A DNA stretch of 64,000 nt from Prosthecobacter fusiformis (GTDB taxonomy: Bacteria; Verrucomicrobiota; Verrucomicrobiia; Verrucomicrobiales; Verrucomicrobiaceae), in NCBI RefSeq assembly GCF_004364345.1, contig NZ_SOCA01000002.1, positions 261,711-325,710 of the forward strand. Reading direction: 5' to 3'. The notes under the pieces were generated by a model. It had not been told where the DNA came from. It saw only the letters and a list, made by a program, of their open reading frames with translations, and made no database searches. Position 1 is the stretch's first letter; each line of letters opens with the position of its first letter. This document shows positions 9,201 to 16,996 of the stretch, piece after piece. Both the position numbers and the translations under genes were made by a program.

Positions 9201-9582
9201 TTCGGCGATTGATTTTACCCAATGGCACAAATGGAAACAGGGCAGCGGCCTCTACATGCTCTCGCGCTGCAAACTGCGCCGCTTGGGCCTTGACACCCTC
9301 GCCCAGGAAAAACTCGAAGCCATCCGCAAACGCTGCTGCGACCTGTCCATCTACGTCAAAGAAGTCAAACAACGCTTCAGTCGCTGGTTCAATAAACGCC
9401 GTGGAAGGCGCGGCACCTTGTGGATGGACCGCTTCAAAAGCGTGATGGTCGAATGCGGCGGCGAAGCCTTGCGGACGATGGCCGCCTACATTGATCTGAA
9501 TCCCGTCCTCGCCAAGCTAATCGATGATCCCAAAGACTACCGCTGGTGCGGCTATGGCGAAGGCAGCCGGCGCGCAAAATGA
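9201..9582 (+). pseudogene. Decayed REP-associated (RAYT/Y1-type) transposase
   Basis: An open frame without a proper start encodes the C-terminal part of a RAYT transposase: KQGSGLYMLSRCKL, VKQRFSRWFNKRRGRRGTLW (with MDRFKS after it), ALRTMAAYIDLNPVLAKLID and PKDYRWCGYG. The N-terminal HUH nuclease region is missing. The extreme C-terminus ends abruptly after CGYGEGSRRAK, where family members continue. A stop codon lies just upstream in frame, so this is a relic. It marks the right flank of the block that separates purE from purK and suggests that mobile DNA passed through here. Confidence 0.8.
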
Positions 9583-9625
9583 TGCCGCCATTACAATGAC
9601 TCTCTTCGATCCTGCAAAATGATGC
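9574..9625. repeat. 12-bp direct repeat at the end of the RAYT relic
   Basis: GCAAAATGATGC occurs at 9574-9585, overlapping the last codons of the transposase relic, and again at 9614-9625. It may be a duplication or deletion scar at the relic's truncated end. Confidence 0.5.
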
Positions 9626-9821
9626 AATTTTGTGCTATACACAGCACCCGTCTGACTATGGTAATCGCTTGATTCCCACGGATTTCGCTCGTGTGGAAAG
9701 CCAAGTCATTCATTCTGAACGAATTAAAATCCTCCCAATCACCCGTCATAATCTTCTATCCCCGAGCCTCTTGTCCCGAGACTGCTGGATGAGCACCACC
9801 TCCGGCTTCGCCCCACTTTCC

Positions 9822-10964
9822 ATGTCCTTTTCTCCCTTTCTTCCTCCTTCCACGATTGGCATCCTCGGCGGTGGTCAATTGGGCCGTATGCTGGCTTTAG
9901 AGGCGCGGCGCAGCGGCTATCGAGTGGCTGTTTTTACGGATGAACCGCCGGGCTGCCCGGCGGGTCAGTTTGCGGATGTGGAAATCAATGCGGCTTATGA
10001 CGACACTGCGGCGCTGGAGCGTTTCCTTGCTCAGGTGGATGTGGTCACGGCGGAGTTTGAAAACATTCCCGATGCCTGCCTCCAGGCGGTTGAGGCGGTG
10101 AAGCCGTTGCGCCCAGGTCGCAAGGCGATTTATACCACCCAGCATCGCGAGCGTGAAAAGCTCTTCCTTCGGGAGAACGGAATCGCCTGCGCCGGGTTCC
10201 GCATTGTCGAAACCCTGGAGCAGCTTGAAACAGCCGTGGCTGAGCTGGGCCGTCCCTGCGTCATCAAAACCGCCGCTTTTGGTTACGATGGTAAGGGGCA
10301 GGCGAAGGTGAATACAGATACGGATCTGGCCACTGCTTGGCAGCCCTTTGAAGGTCATCATGCTGTGGTGGAACAGTGGATCCCCTTTGTCTGTGAAGTT
10401 TCCGTGGTCGGTGCACGCAGTGTGGATGGCCGTATGGCGGTGCATGGGGTGGTGGAAAACCAGCATGCGCATCACATCCTGGACGTCTCTCTGGCACCTG
10501 CACGCGTCAGCCCTGAGATCGCTGAGCAGGCGCTGGAACTCTGGGAAGCTGTGGCTACAGGATTGGAATACGTCGGCACCATGGCGGTGGAGCTTTTTGT
10601 GACGGCGGAAGGTCGTGTGCTGGTAAACGAGGTGGCCCCGCGTCCTCATAACAGCGGGCATTACACGATTGATGCCTGCGTGACTAACCAGTTCCAGCAG
10701 CAGATGCGCGCCATTTGCGGCCTTTCATTGGGAGACCCCACCCAGCATACCCCTGCCGTGATGGTGAACCTGCTCGGTGACGTCTGGCCGTCTGAGCATG
10801 TCCATCCCGACTGGTCTCCGATCCTGGGGCATCCTCGTGCCAAGCTGCACCTATACGGTAAGGCCAGCGCTAGGGCTAAGCGCAAGATGGGACACTATAC
10901 GGTGCTGGGGGATAGCCTGGACGAGGCCCTGGATAGTGTTACGCAGCTCCGGACACGGTATTGA
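9822..10964 (+). CDS. purK: N5-carboxyaminoimidazole ribonucleotide synthase
   Basis: The ATP-grasp enzyme of about 380 aa makes N5-CAIR from AIR, ATP and bicarbonate. GILGGGQLGRML near the N-terminus is the pre-ATP-grasp nucleotide loop; TAAFGYDGKGQ is the ATP-binding glycine loop; VNEVAPRPHNSGHYTIDA carries the metal/ATP ligands. ATGs at 9789 and 9822 are both possible; neither has a strong Shine-Dalgarno, and 9822 fits the family's short N-terminus better. The roughly 240 bp between the transposase relic and this gene must hold its own promoter, since the gene no longer sits behind purE. Confidence 0.94.
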   Translation: MSFSPFLPPSTIGILGGGQLGRMLALEARRSGYRVAVFTDEPPGCPAGQFADVEINAAYDDTAALERFLAQVDVVTAEFENIPDACLQAVEAVKPLRPGRKAIYTTQHREREKLFLRENGIACAGFRIVETLEQLETAVAELGRPCVIKTAAFGYDGKGQAKVNTDTDLATAWQPFEGHHAVVEQWIPFVCEVSVVGARSVDGRMAVHGVVENQHAHHILDVSLAPARVSPEIAEQALELWEAVATGLEYVGTMAVELFVTAEGRVLVNEVAPRPHNSGHYTIDACVTNQFQQQMRAICGLSLGDPTQHTPAVMVNLLGDVWPSEHVHPDWSPILGHPRAKLHLYGKASARAKRKMGHYTVLGDSLDEALDSVTQLRTRY

Positions 10965-10992
10965 TCAACTCCCTGTCCCGCGACTGCGGGAT

Positions 10993-11063
10993 CCGAGTGA
11001 TGCGATCCAGGGATGGATGTCTATGGATAGTTAAGTTTGCCTTTCACCATTCGCATCACTCGG
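10993..11063. repeat. 13-bp inverted repeat, possible REP-like element
   Basis: CCGAGTGATGCGA (10993-11005) and its exact complement TCGCATCACTCGG (11051-11063) flank 45 bp in the purK to RRM-gene gap. There is no T-run, so a simple terminator is unlikely. A RAYT relic lies 1.4 kb away, which makes a REP-type element conceivable. Confidence 0.5.
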
Positions 11064-11089
11064 AGAGTGATGGGTACTGTACTGGCCGC

Positions 11090-11135
11090 AAAAAACCCGT
11101 ATTCCTCAAGCGGTGACGCTCAAGCAATACGGGTT
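11090..11135 (-). terminator. Rho-independent terminator of the RRM protein gene
   Basis: AACCCGTATT (11094-11103) pairs with AATACGGGTT (11126-11135), with a small inner AGCG/CGCT stem. On the minus strand the stem runs into six T residues (11095-11090). It lies 30 bp past the RRM gene stop. Confidence 0.85.
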
Positions 11136-11165
11136 CGAAAACAGTTTTTAGGCTGTCAGCAGAGA

Positions 11166-11528
11166 TTAGTAGCGACCGCCGCCGCCACCACCACCGCCGC
11201 CGTAGCCGCCACGGCCACCGCCGCCGCCGCCACCACCACGATTGCCACCACCACCACCGCCGGAATAGGCAGGACGGTCTTCTTTCGGGCGGGCTTCGTT
11301 GATGGTCAGAGCGCGACCACCGAAGTCTTTGCCATTGAGAGCTGTGATCGCTTCATTCATGGCCATTGCGGAATCCATGGTCACGAAAGCGAAACCACGC
11401 GGGCGACCGGTGGCATGATCCATCGGCAGGTGCATATCGGTCACAGTGCCGTAGTCATTGAAGAGTGCACGGAGTTCGGACTCCATAGCAGTGAAGGGCA
11501 GGTTGCCCACATACATTTTGGTATTCAT
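11166..11528 (-). CDS. RRM RNA-binding protein with glycine-rich tail
   Basis: The 120-aa protein has one RNA recognition motif at residues 4-80, with RNP2 as MYVGNL and RNP1 as RGFAFVTM. About 30 residues of almost pure glycine with Arg and Tyr follow (residues 89-120). This architecture resembles the cold-induced Rbp proteins of cyanobacteria and plant glycine-rich RNA-binding proteins. It probably binds single-stranded RNA and may act as an RNA chaperone under cold or stress. It is monocistronic with its own terminator and about 110 bp of untranslated sequence upstream. The GGN-repeat tail is prone to length variation. Confidence 0.93.
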   Translation of the reverse strand: MNTKMYVGNLPFTAMESELRALFNDYGTVTDMHLPMDHATGRPRGFAFVTMDSAMAMNEAITALNGKDFGGRALTINEARPKEDRPAYSGGGGGGNRGGGGGGGGRGGYGGGGGGGGGRY

Positions 11529-11758
11529 AACGTTAACTTGATTACCGTTCCCCCTGACGGGACACCGACCAAGCTCCGTTATCGGATTTCAGAACATCAC
11601 TGAATCCAAAGAATCACCTGATGAACAACTTAGCATAGCCTTCACCAGGGTAACTTGCGATGTGAGGTTCGTCCGCTTCCTGGCAATAGCAAACGATAGT
11701 TGTCTTTGTTTCGCGGCTCCGGCTTGACGGGCAGGCTCTCTGCACGCAGGCGTGGCAG

Positions 11759-12787
11759 GTGCGCAGTCTTCTTCCCAGTCATCGTCCGGCCCTCGTCCTC
11801 GCTCCTATGCAGGACGTGACGGATCTGCCGTTCATGCGGCTCATCGCCCGCTACGGTGGGCCGGATCTTTTCGTCACTGAATACTTCCGTGTTACACCCG
11901 ATTCGAAGTTGGACGCCACCATTCTGAAATCCATCACCGAAAACGAAACGGGTATCCCCGTCATCGCGCAGATGATCGGCCAGGACATCCCGGCTTTGAT
12001 CCGCACGGCTAGGCAGTTGGAAAAGTATCCTGTGGCAGGCATTGATCTCAATCTGGGTTGCCCGGCCCCAGTGGTCTGCCGAAAGGATGCGGGTGGTGGC
12101 CTGTTGCGCCAGCCTGCCCGTGTGGATGAGATTGTGGGAGTGCTGCGGGATACCATCCAGGGGCGGTTTACGGTGAAATGCCGCGTGGGCTTTGCCGAAA
12201 AGACGGAGTTTCCACGGCTTTTGGAGGTCTTCCGAAAACATGCCATCAATGGCCTGACCGTCCATGGGCGTACTGTCCGGGATGCTTATAAAACGGCCGT
12301 GCATCCAGAGTGCGTGGCCATGGCGGTGCAGGCGATGGCTTGCCCGGTGATCGCGAATGGCAATGTGGTGGATGTGCCCACGGGGCTCGCCTACCTGCGC
12401 CAGACGGAAGCGGCGGGTCTGATGCTGGGGCGTGGGGCTATCCGTCATCCGTGGTTGTTCGATGACCTGCGCGCGCATTGGGAAGGGCGGAGCGTGCGGA
12501 GGCGGACAGGCCGTGACATGCTGGAATACATCCAGGCTCTGTATGACATGACGGCCGCCTTTCATCCGCACTTTGAGACGAACCTGCATGTGCAGAAGAT
12601 GAAGCGCTACATGGTGTATATCACCACCGGCATTGCTGAAGGTCAGCTAGAATACCGCATCCGCCGGGTGACCAGTGAGCCGGAGTTCTTCGCCGCCTGT
12701 CACGAATACCTGGATAACGATGAGCCGCTGCCTTTACGCCCCCCGGAAGCCTCCAGTGTCTTTTGCGGCTTTGCGGAACTGAAGTGA
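11759..12787 (+). CDS. tRNA-dihydrouridine synthase family protein
   Basis: The FMN-dependent reductase of about 342 aa reduces uridine in the tRNA D-loop. APMQDVTDLPF is the N-terminal FMN loop; NLGCPAPVV holds the catalytic Cys101; KCRVGF and TVHGRTVRDAY are TIM-barrel substrate and FMN contacts; VIANGNVVD and LMLGRGAIRHPW bind the FMN phosphate. The start taken is a GTG just before the first strand, and no ATG fits. The subfamily (DusA, B or C) cannot be set by eye. It runs convergent to the ferritin gene with a shared hairpin between them. Confidence 0.9.
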   Translation: MRSLLPSHRPALVLAPMQDVTDLPFMRLIARYGGPDLFVTEYFRVTPDSKLDATILKSITENETGIPVIAQMIGQDIPALIRTARQLEKYPVAGIDLNLGCPAPVVCRKDAGGGLLRQPARVDEIVGVLRDTIQGRFTVKCRVGFAEKTEFPRLLEVFRKHAINGLTVHGRTVRDAYKTAVHPECVAMAVQAMACPVIANGNVVDVPTGLAYLRQTEAAGLMLGRGAIRHPWLFDDLRAHWEGRSVRRRTGRDMLEYIQALYDMTAAFHPHFETNLHVQKMKRYMVYITTGIAEGQLEYRIRRVTSEPEFFAACHEYLDNDEPLPLRPPEASSVFCGFAELK

Positions 12788-12831
12788 TGCTTTGCATCTG
12801 AGTCTGTTCACGCGCGAGTTCATCATGATAA

Positions 12832-12862
12832 GACCGGTCCTGGCGCAAGGCCGGGACCGGTC
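12832..12862. terminator. Hairpin between convergent dus and ferritin genes
   Basis: GACCGGTCC (12832-12840) and GGACCGGTC (12854-12862) form a strong 9-bp stem in the 95-bp convergent gap. Flanking T-runs are weak, so it may act as a stem-loop in either transcript rather than a canonical terminator. Confidence 0.55.
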
Positions 12863-12882
12863 TGGTCTAACTTTAAGTGTGA

Positions 12883-13419
12883 TTACTTGCCGTGGCCGTG
12901 GCCGCCGTGACCGCCAGATCCTGTCGGGCTCTGGCGTTGGGCTGCTTCGCGGTCCAGGACCAGCAGGCTGGCTGGGTCTGTGCCGGCCAGCTTCAGGCGG
13001 TCCAGCATGTCACGTACAGTCTTCTCTTCTTCGATCTGCTCATTGAGGAACCAAAGCAGGAGGTTCTTGGAGGAGTGGTCCTTCACCTGTTCAGCCACAT
13101 CATAGAGGTCATTGATCTGCTGGGTGACGAGCTGCTCCTGCTTGAGGCTGTGCTCAAAGACATCAATTGGGGATTCGAAGACGGCCTTTGGCTGGGCGAT
13201 GGGCTGGAGCACCACGACGGCATCACGGTCCACCACGTATTGGTAGAACTTCAGCGCGTGCATGGTTTCTTCACGGCTCTGGTTAAACATCCAGCTCGCA
13301 AAACCCATGTAAGGGGTCTGCTCGAACCAGGCTGCCATGGCCAGGTAAACATAGCTGGAGGACATTTCGTTGTTGATCTGCTCATTGAGCAGTTGGGTCA
13401 GTTTTGGATTCAGGATCAT
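12883..13419 (-). CDS. Non-haem ferritin
   Basis: The 178-aa FtnA-type four-helix ferritin stores iron in a 24-mer shell. The ferroxidase ligands line up with E. coli FtnA at an offset of one: Glu18, Glu51, His54, Glu95, Gln128 and Glu131. The C-terminus carries a short Gly/His-rich tail (GGHGGHGHGK) that is not part of the usual fold and could bind metal. The frame is open upstream to 13548, but the ATG at 13419 begins the ferritin N-terminus MILNPKLTQLLNEQI. Confidence 0.93.
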   Translation of the reverse strand: MILNPKLTQLLNEQINNEMSSSYVYLAMAAWFEQTPYMGFASWMFNQSREETMHALKFYQYVVDRDAVVVLQPIAQPKAVFESPIDVFEHSLKQEQLVTQQINDLYDVAEQVKDHSSKNLLLWFLNEQIEEEKTVRDMLDRLKLAGTDPASLLVLDREAAQRQSPTGSGGHGGHGHGK

Positions 13420-13540
13420 AATTGTATTTCTGGTAAGGGTGGTTCGGTGAATACAAAAGGCATAACGAACGCAACGCAAGGAATGGATGGTAGGTACCCT
13501 CTGATGTTGATGCGAATCAGTAGCATGAAAGCGCTCCAGT

Positions 13541-14197
13541 TCATGCATTCAGGCGGCTTTGGGGCATCCAGACCCCGCATTCCCAGTCGAGGTATTCGAG
13601 GCCGTGGAGTTGCTTTTTATAATCGTATGGACTGGGCTCTGCGGTGGCATAACCCGGGTAATAATATCGGCATCCGATAGAATGGCTGTACTCTATTTCC
13701 TTGAGCATGGTGTAAGTGCCAAGGCTGCGGTCCGAATGATCCGGCTCAAAGAGTCCATAGACCCCGGAAGTGGAGTTGAGCCCCACATCCAGATAACTGA
13801 TGGCGATGAGATCCTCTCCCAAATGCACGCGACATTCCACACAAGGGCAGGGGATGGTGGCGGGAGATTCCGAAAGGAAGGTATCCAGATCATCGGGCAC
13901 CTGGCTGGTGAACCGGGCCTTGTGACGCTGGAACATGAGGCTTGCCTGTGGGGAGTGGCTGGCGGGTACAAACTCGCAATGGACGTCCTCATTCTTCCGC
14001 AAGACGCGGCGCTGGCTTTTGCTGAGTTTAAACTTTTCCAGGTCCAGCCGCAGGGGGGTGATGGTGCGCGGGGCATCCTCATCCATGGAGATGCTGTACC
14101 GGAAGAAAGTGATACCAAAGTGACGCCAGCCGGACTCCCATAAACGGTCCATCATCTCCGGCGGTACGAAAGCGCATTGGAAGGCCTGATCAAGCAT
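13541..14197 (-). CDS. Arginyl/leucyl-tRNA--protein transferase-like protein (ATE C-terminal domain)
   Basis: The product of about 218 aa matches the C-terminal GNAT-like domain of ATE/Bpt aminoacyl-tRNA-protein transferases: LEKFKLSKSQRRVLRKNEDV, GVYGLFEPDHSDRSLGTY, then LKEIEYSH and YYYPGYA. Such enzymes attach an amino acid to the N-terminus of target proteins for degradation by the N-end rule. The N-terminal Cys-rich ATE_N part seems absent or very short here, although a CPCVEC motif lies mid-protein. The frame extends upstream into pstB, but the upstream translation is not protein-like, so the ATG at 14197 is used. The gene follows pstB by 65 bp on the same strand. Confidence 0.78.
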   Translation of the reverse strand: MLDQAFQCAFVPPEMMDRLWESGWRHFGITFFRYSISMDEDAPRTITPLRLDLEKFKLSKSQRRVLRKNEDVHCEFVPASHSPQASLMFQRHKARFTSQVPDDLDTFLSESPATIPCPCVECRVHLGEDLIAISYLDVGLNSTSGVYGLFEPDHSDRSLGTYTMLKEIEYSHSIGCRYYYPGYATAEPSPYDYKKQLHGLEYLDWECGVWMPQSRLNA

Positions 14198-14262
14198 CTG
14201 TGACACCTGGGAACATAACCCAAGAGTGCGGTGCTGGAAACGGGTTGTTGAAGGGGTCGCCG

Positions 14263-15036
14263 TCAGCTGAATTTGCCACGGACGTAGGCTTCCGTCTGGG
14301 GATCTTTGGGGGTGATGAAGAGCTCCAGGGTGGGGCGGAATTCGATGAGCTGGCCGAGGTAAAAGAAGGCAGTCTGGTCGGCGCAGCGTTTGGCCTGCTC
14401 CATGTTGTGGGTGACGATGACGATGGTAAACTCCTGTTTGAGCCCATGCATGAGTTCTTCGATCTTCAGTGTGGCCACGGGATCCAGAGCGGCACAGGGC
14501 TCGTCCATGAGGAGGATCTGTGGGCGGTTGGCGATGGCACGGGCGATGCAAAGACGCTGCTGCTGGCCACCGGAAAGGCCAAAGGCACTTTCATGCAGCT
14601 TGTCTTTGACCTCATCCCAAAGAGCGGCACCGCGAAGGCTTGTCTCCACCACTTCATCCAGCTCGCTTTTGCCGTTCCGCCCTGCGACACGGAGGGAGAA
14701 GATGACGTTCTCGTAGATGCTCTTGGGGAAGGGGTTGTACTTTTGGAAGACCATGCCCACACGCTTGCGCAGGGAGATGACTTCCACATCGGGATCGTAG
14801 AGGCTCTGGCCGTCAATGAAGATATCGCCTTCGTGTTTGATGCCGTCCACGAGGTCATTCATCCGGTTGATGTTGCGGAGGAGTGTGGTCTTGCCACAAC
14901 CGGAAGGGCCGATGAAAGCGGTGATTTCTTTTTCCGGGATGTCCAGACTGATGTTGTGCAGGACCTGCTTGGGGCCATACCAGAAGGAAAAGTCGTCCAC
15001 CTTGATGAAAGCAGGGCTGGGAGGGGGCGGGGACAT
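14263..15036 (-). CDS. pstB: Phosphate ABC transporter ATP-binding protein
   Basis: The 257-aa ATPase energises high-affinity phosphate import. Walker A is [16 protein letters not shown], the signature is LSGGQQQR, Walker B is [13 protein letters not shown] and the switch His lies in [10 protein letters not shown]. The family usually has PCSALDP; Ser to Ala there is a mild change. It lies downstream of pstA on the same strand, separated by 139 bp that contain an inverted repeat. Confidence 0.95.
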   Translation of the reverse strand: MSPPPPSPAFIKVDDFSFWYGPKQVLHNISLDIPEKEITAFIGPSGCGKTTLLRNINRMNDLVDGIKHEGDIFIDGQSLYDPDVEVISLRKRVGMVFQKYNPFPKSIYENVIFSLRVAGRNGKSELDEVVETSLRGAALWDEVKDKLHESAFGLSGGQQQRLCIARAIANRPQILLMDEPCAALDPVATLKIEELMHGLKQEFTIVIVTHNMEQAKRCADQTAFFYLGQLIEFRPTLELFITPKDPQTEAYVRGKFS

Positions 15037-15064
15037 GAGGGAGGAGAATAGGTGCTTGAGTGCT

Positions 15065-15142
15065 CAGTTCTCAGTGCGCAGCGCACAAGCAAAGAGAAGC
15101 ATAGCTTAACGTTTTAAACTGAGGACTGCGCACTGAGAACTG
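15065..15142. repeat. 17-bp inverted repeat between pstA and pstB
   Basis: CAGTTCTCAGTGCGCAG (15065-15081) and its exact complement CTGCGCACTGAGAACTG (15126-15142) flank 44 bp. The CTGAGAACTG core (15133-15142) recurs at 32494-32503, which suggests a dispersed intergenic repeat family. Within the pst operon it could also be an mRNA-processing stem. Confidence 0.7.
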
Positions 15143-15175
15143 AACACTGAAAGGTCTAATAAATCTGACGGGCGG

Positions 15176-16996
15176 CTAAAATGCGCTGGCCTGATACTTC
15201 TTCCGCAGGCGGGCGCGAATCTGGATGGCGGCGAGGTTGAGAGCGACGACGAGGAGGATCAAAAGCAGGGTGGTGGCAAAGACCATGGGCTTGGCACCTT
15301 CAGAGTCTGGAGACTGGAAACCAAGGTCGAAGATGTGGAAGCCGAGGTGCATGAATTTGCGCTCGGCATGGATGAATGGCCAGGAGAGATCCAAGGGGAG
15401 AGAAGGGGCCAATTTGACCACACCGGTGATCATCAGCGGGGCGACTTCGCCTGCGCCACGGGCCATGGCCAGGATGACGCCGGTCATGACGCCGGGGAGT
15501 GCGCTGGGCAGGACGATGCGCTGGATGGTCTGCCACTTGGAGGCTCCACAAGCCAGGGCGGCTTCACGCACGCCACGTGGAACGGCCACGAGGGCTTCCT
15601 CGGTGGCGACAATGACCACGGGCAGAGTCATGAGGGCCAGGGTGAGCGATGCCCAGAGGATGCCGCCTGTGCCGAAGGTGGGGGAGGGCAGGCTGTCGCT
15701 AAAGAAGCCATGAAAATACGGGCAACGGGCGACGGTGACGATGACCAGGAAGACACTGGTGATCCAGAGCAAGCCTTCCACCTTGTGCAGCAAGCGCTGG
15801 CGTTTCTGCTGGGTGGGGATGGCGGTGCGGTTATGAGTGGAAAGGTAAACGGCGATACCGATGCAAGCGATGGCACCGAATCCAGCGGCGAACCACCAAG
15901 AGGGTGCCATGGGATATTGGACGCCGCCGTCGATAAACCCGCCAACCCCATAGACAAAGAAACCCAGGCCGAATACGCCGAATACGATAGAGGGCACGCC
16001 AGCGAGGTTATTGACGCAGATACGGACGATCTGGACCATCAATCCCTGGCGGGCGTATTCCCGCAGATAGATGGCGGCGATGATGCCAAAAGGGGTGACC
16101 ATCACTGCCATGAGCAAGGTCATGACAAAGGTGCCAAAGATGGCGGGAAAGATACCGCCTTCGGTATTCGCCTCACGGGGTTCAGCCAGGAGGAATTCTC
16201 TGATGGCATGGAGGAATACTCCGGTGCGGCCAAAGATGCCAATGTCATTCGGCAGGTAAAAATGCAGGATGTCGCCGACGTTTTGTGTGCGCTCCTCCCC
16301 GGAGGCCAGTTGGTAAACCAGCTTATCCGCCGTCTGGGCGGTGCGGAGCTTTTGAGCTTTGTCGGCCAGGGTTTGATAAAGGGCCTGCTCCTCAGCAATT
16401 TCAGCCTTCACATCTTCCGTGCGGGAGCGGATTTCCAGCCGCTTCATTCGCGCGTTGATGTCACCGATCTGGTGTTTCTCGATCTTCAGGATCTCCGCCC
16501 GGCGGTCATTGCCATCCTGGATGAGGCGGCTGAATTCAGACGCGAAGTTTGCCGCACTGCCTGCTACCTTGGTGCCATCGGCCAGTTGCAGCTCGACGGG
16601 GGTGAAAACGGCATCGCCGTATTCCATGCGCTCAGCCACATAGATGCCTTTGGCATCGCTTTGAGAAAGAATGTCCTCGGCATTGATGAAGCGGAAGGCT
16701 AGGTTGTAGGCGTCTTTGTTGCCGGTGAAGATCTGGTGCTCGGTGGCGAAGCTGCCATCCGGTTTGCGCCGCTGCTGGGTCTTCACCAGACTGCCGGCGA
16801 TGCGGGTTTCTTTATCGCCTTCACGGATGGTGAAAACGGCCACGCGGTCCGGCCAGAAGACGGACAGGCCGTTCATGGCGATGAGCAGCAGGAGGCCGCT
16901 GATCATGATCAGGCCAATGGTGAGTCCGGCGGCGGTGAGCCACACTTTGACCTCGCCTTTGGTGCGGGCAGGCAGTTTGGGAGTCGCTTCGGGCAT
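15176..16996 (-). CDS. pstA: Phosphate ABC transporter permease PstA with large N-terminal extracytoplasmic domain
   Basis: The 606-aa product is about twice the size of E. coli PstA. A membrane segment near residues 18-40 precedes a long extracytoplasmic region (about 45-275) resembling the DUF3333 extension of Pseudomonas-type PstA. The permease domain follows (FVMTLLMAVMVTPFGIIAAI, then YLREYA; VNNLAGVPSIVFGVFGLGFF), with the EAA-like loop EALVAVPRGVREAALACGAS. Its ATG overlaps the pstC TGA by one base (TGATG), so the two are translationally coupled. It forms the channel with PstC. Confidence 0.93.
   Translation of the reverse strand: MPEATPKLPARTKGEVKVWLTAAGLTIGLIMISGLLLLIAMNGLSVFWPDRVAVFTIREGDKETRIAGSLVKTQQRRKPDGSFATEHQIFTGNKDAYNLAFRFINAEDILSQSDAKGIYVAERMEYGDAVFTPVELQLADGTKVAGSAANFASEFSRLIQDGNDRRAEILKIEKHQIGDINARMKRLEIRSRTEDVKAEIAEEQALYQTLADKAQKLRTAQTADKLVYQLASGEERTQNVGDILHFYLPNDIGIFGRTGVFLHAIREFLLAEPREANTEGGIFPAIFGTFVMTLLMAVMVTPFGIIAAIYLREYARQGLMVQIVRICVNNLAGVPSIVFGVFGLGFFVYGVGGFIDGGVQYPMAPSWWFAAGFGAIACIGIAVYLSTHNRTAIPTQQKRQRLLHKVEGLLWITSVFLVIVTVARCPYFHGFFSDSLPSPTFGTGGILWASLTLALMTLPVVIVATEEALVAVPRGVREAALACGASKWQTIQRIVLPSALPGVMTGVILAMARGAGEVAPLMITGVVKLAPSLPLDLSWPFIHAERKFMHLGFHIFDLGFQSPDSEGAKPMVFATTLLLILLVVALNLAAIQIRARLRKKYQASAF

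Noticed and set aside
11131-11140. GGTTCGAA-like T-loop hint of a tRNA
   Set aside because: It is part of the terminator stem of the RRM gene; no cloverleaf can be drawn around it.
11642-12589. Minus-strand frame of 315 codons opposite the dus gene
   Set aside because: Complement of a clear dihydrouridine synthase; translation is His/Arg-rich and matches nothing.
15335-16702. Plus-strand frame of 455 codons opposite pstA
   Set aside because: Shadow of the PstA coding strand with no recognisable domain.
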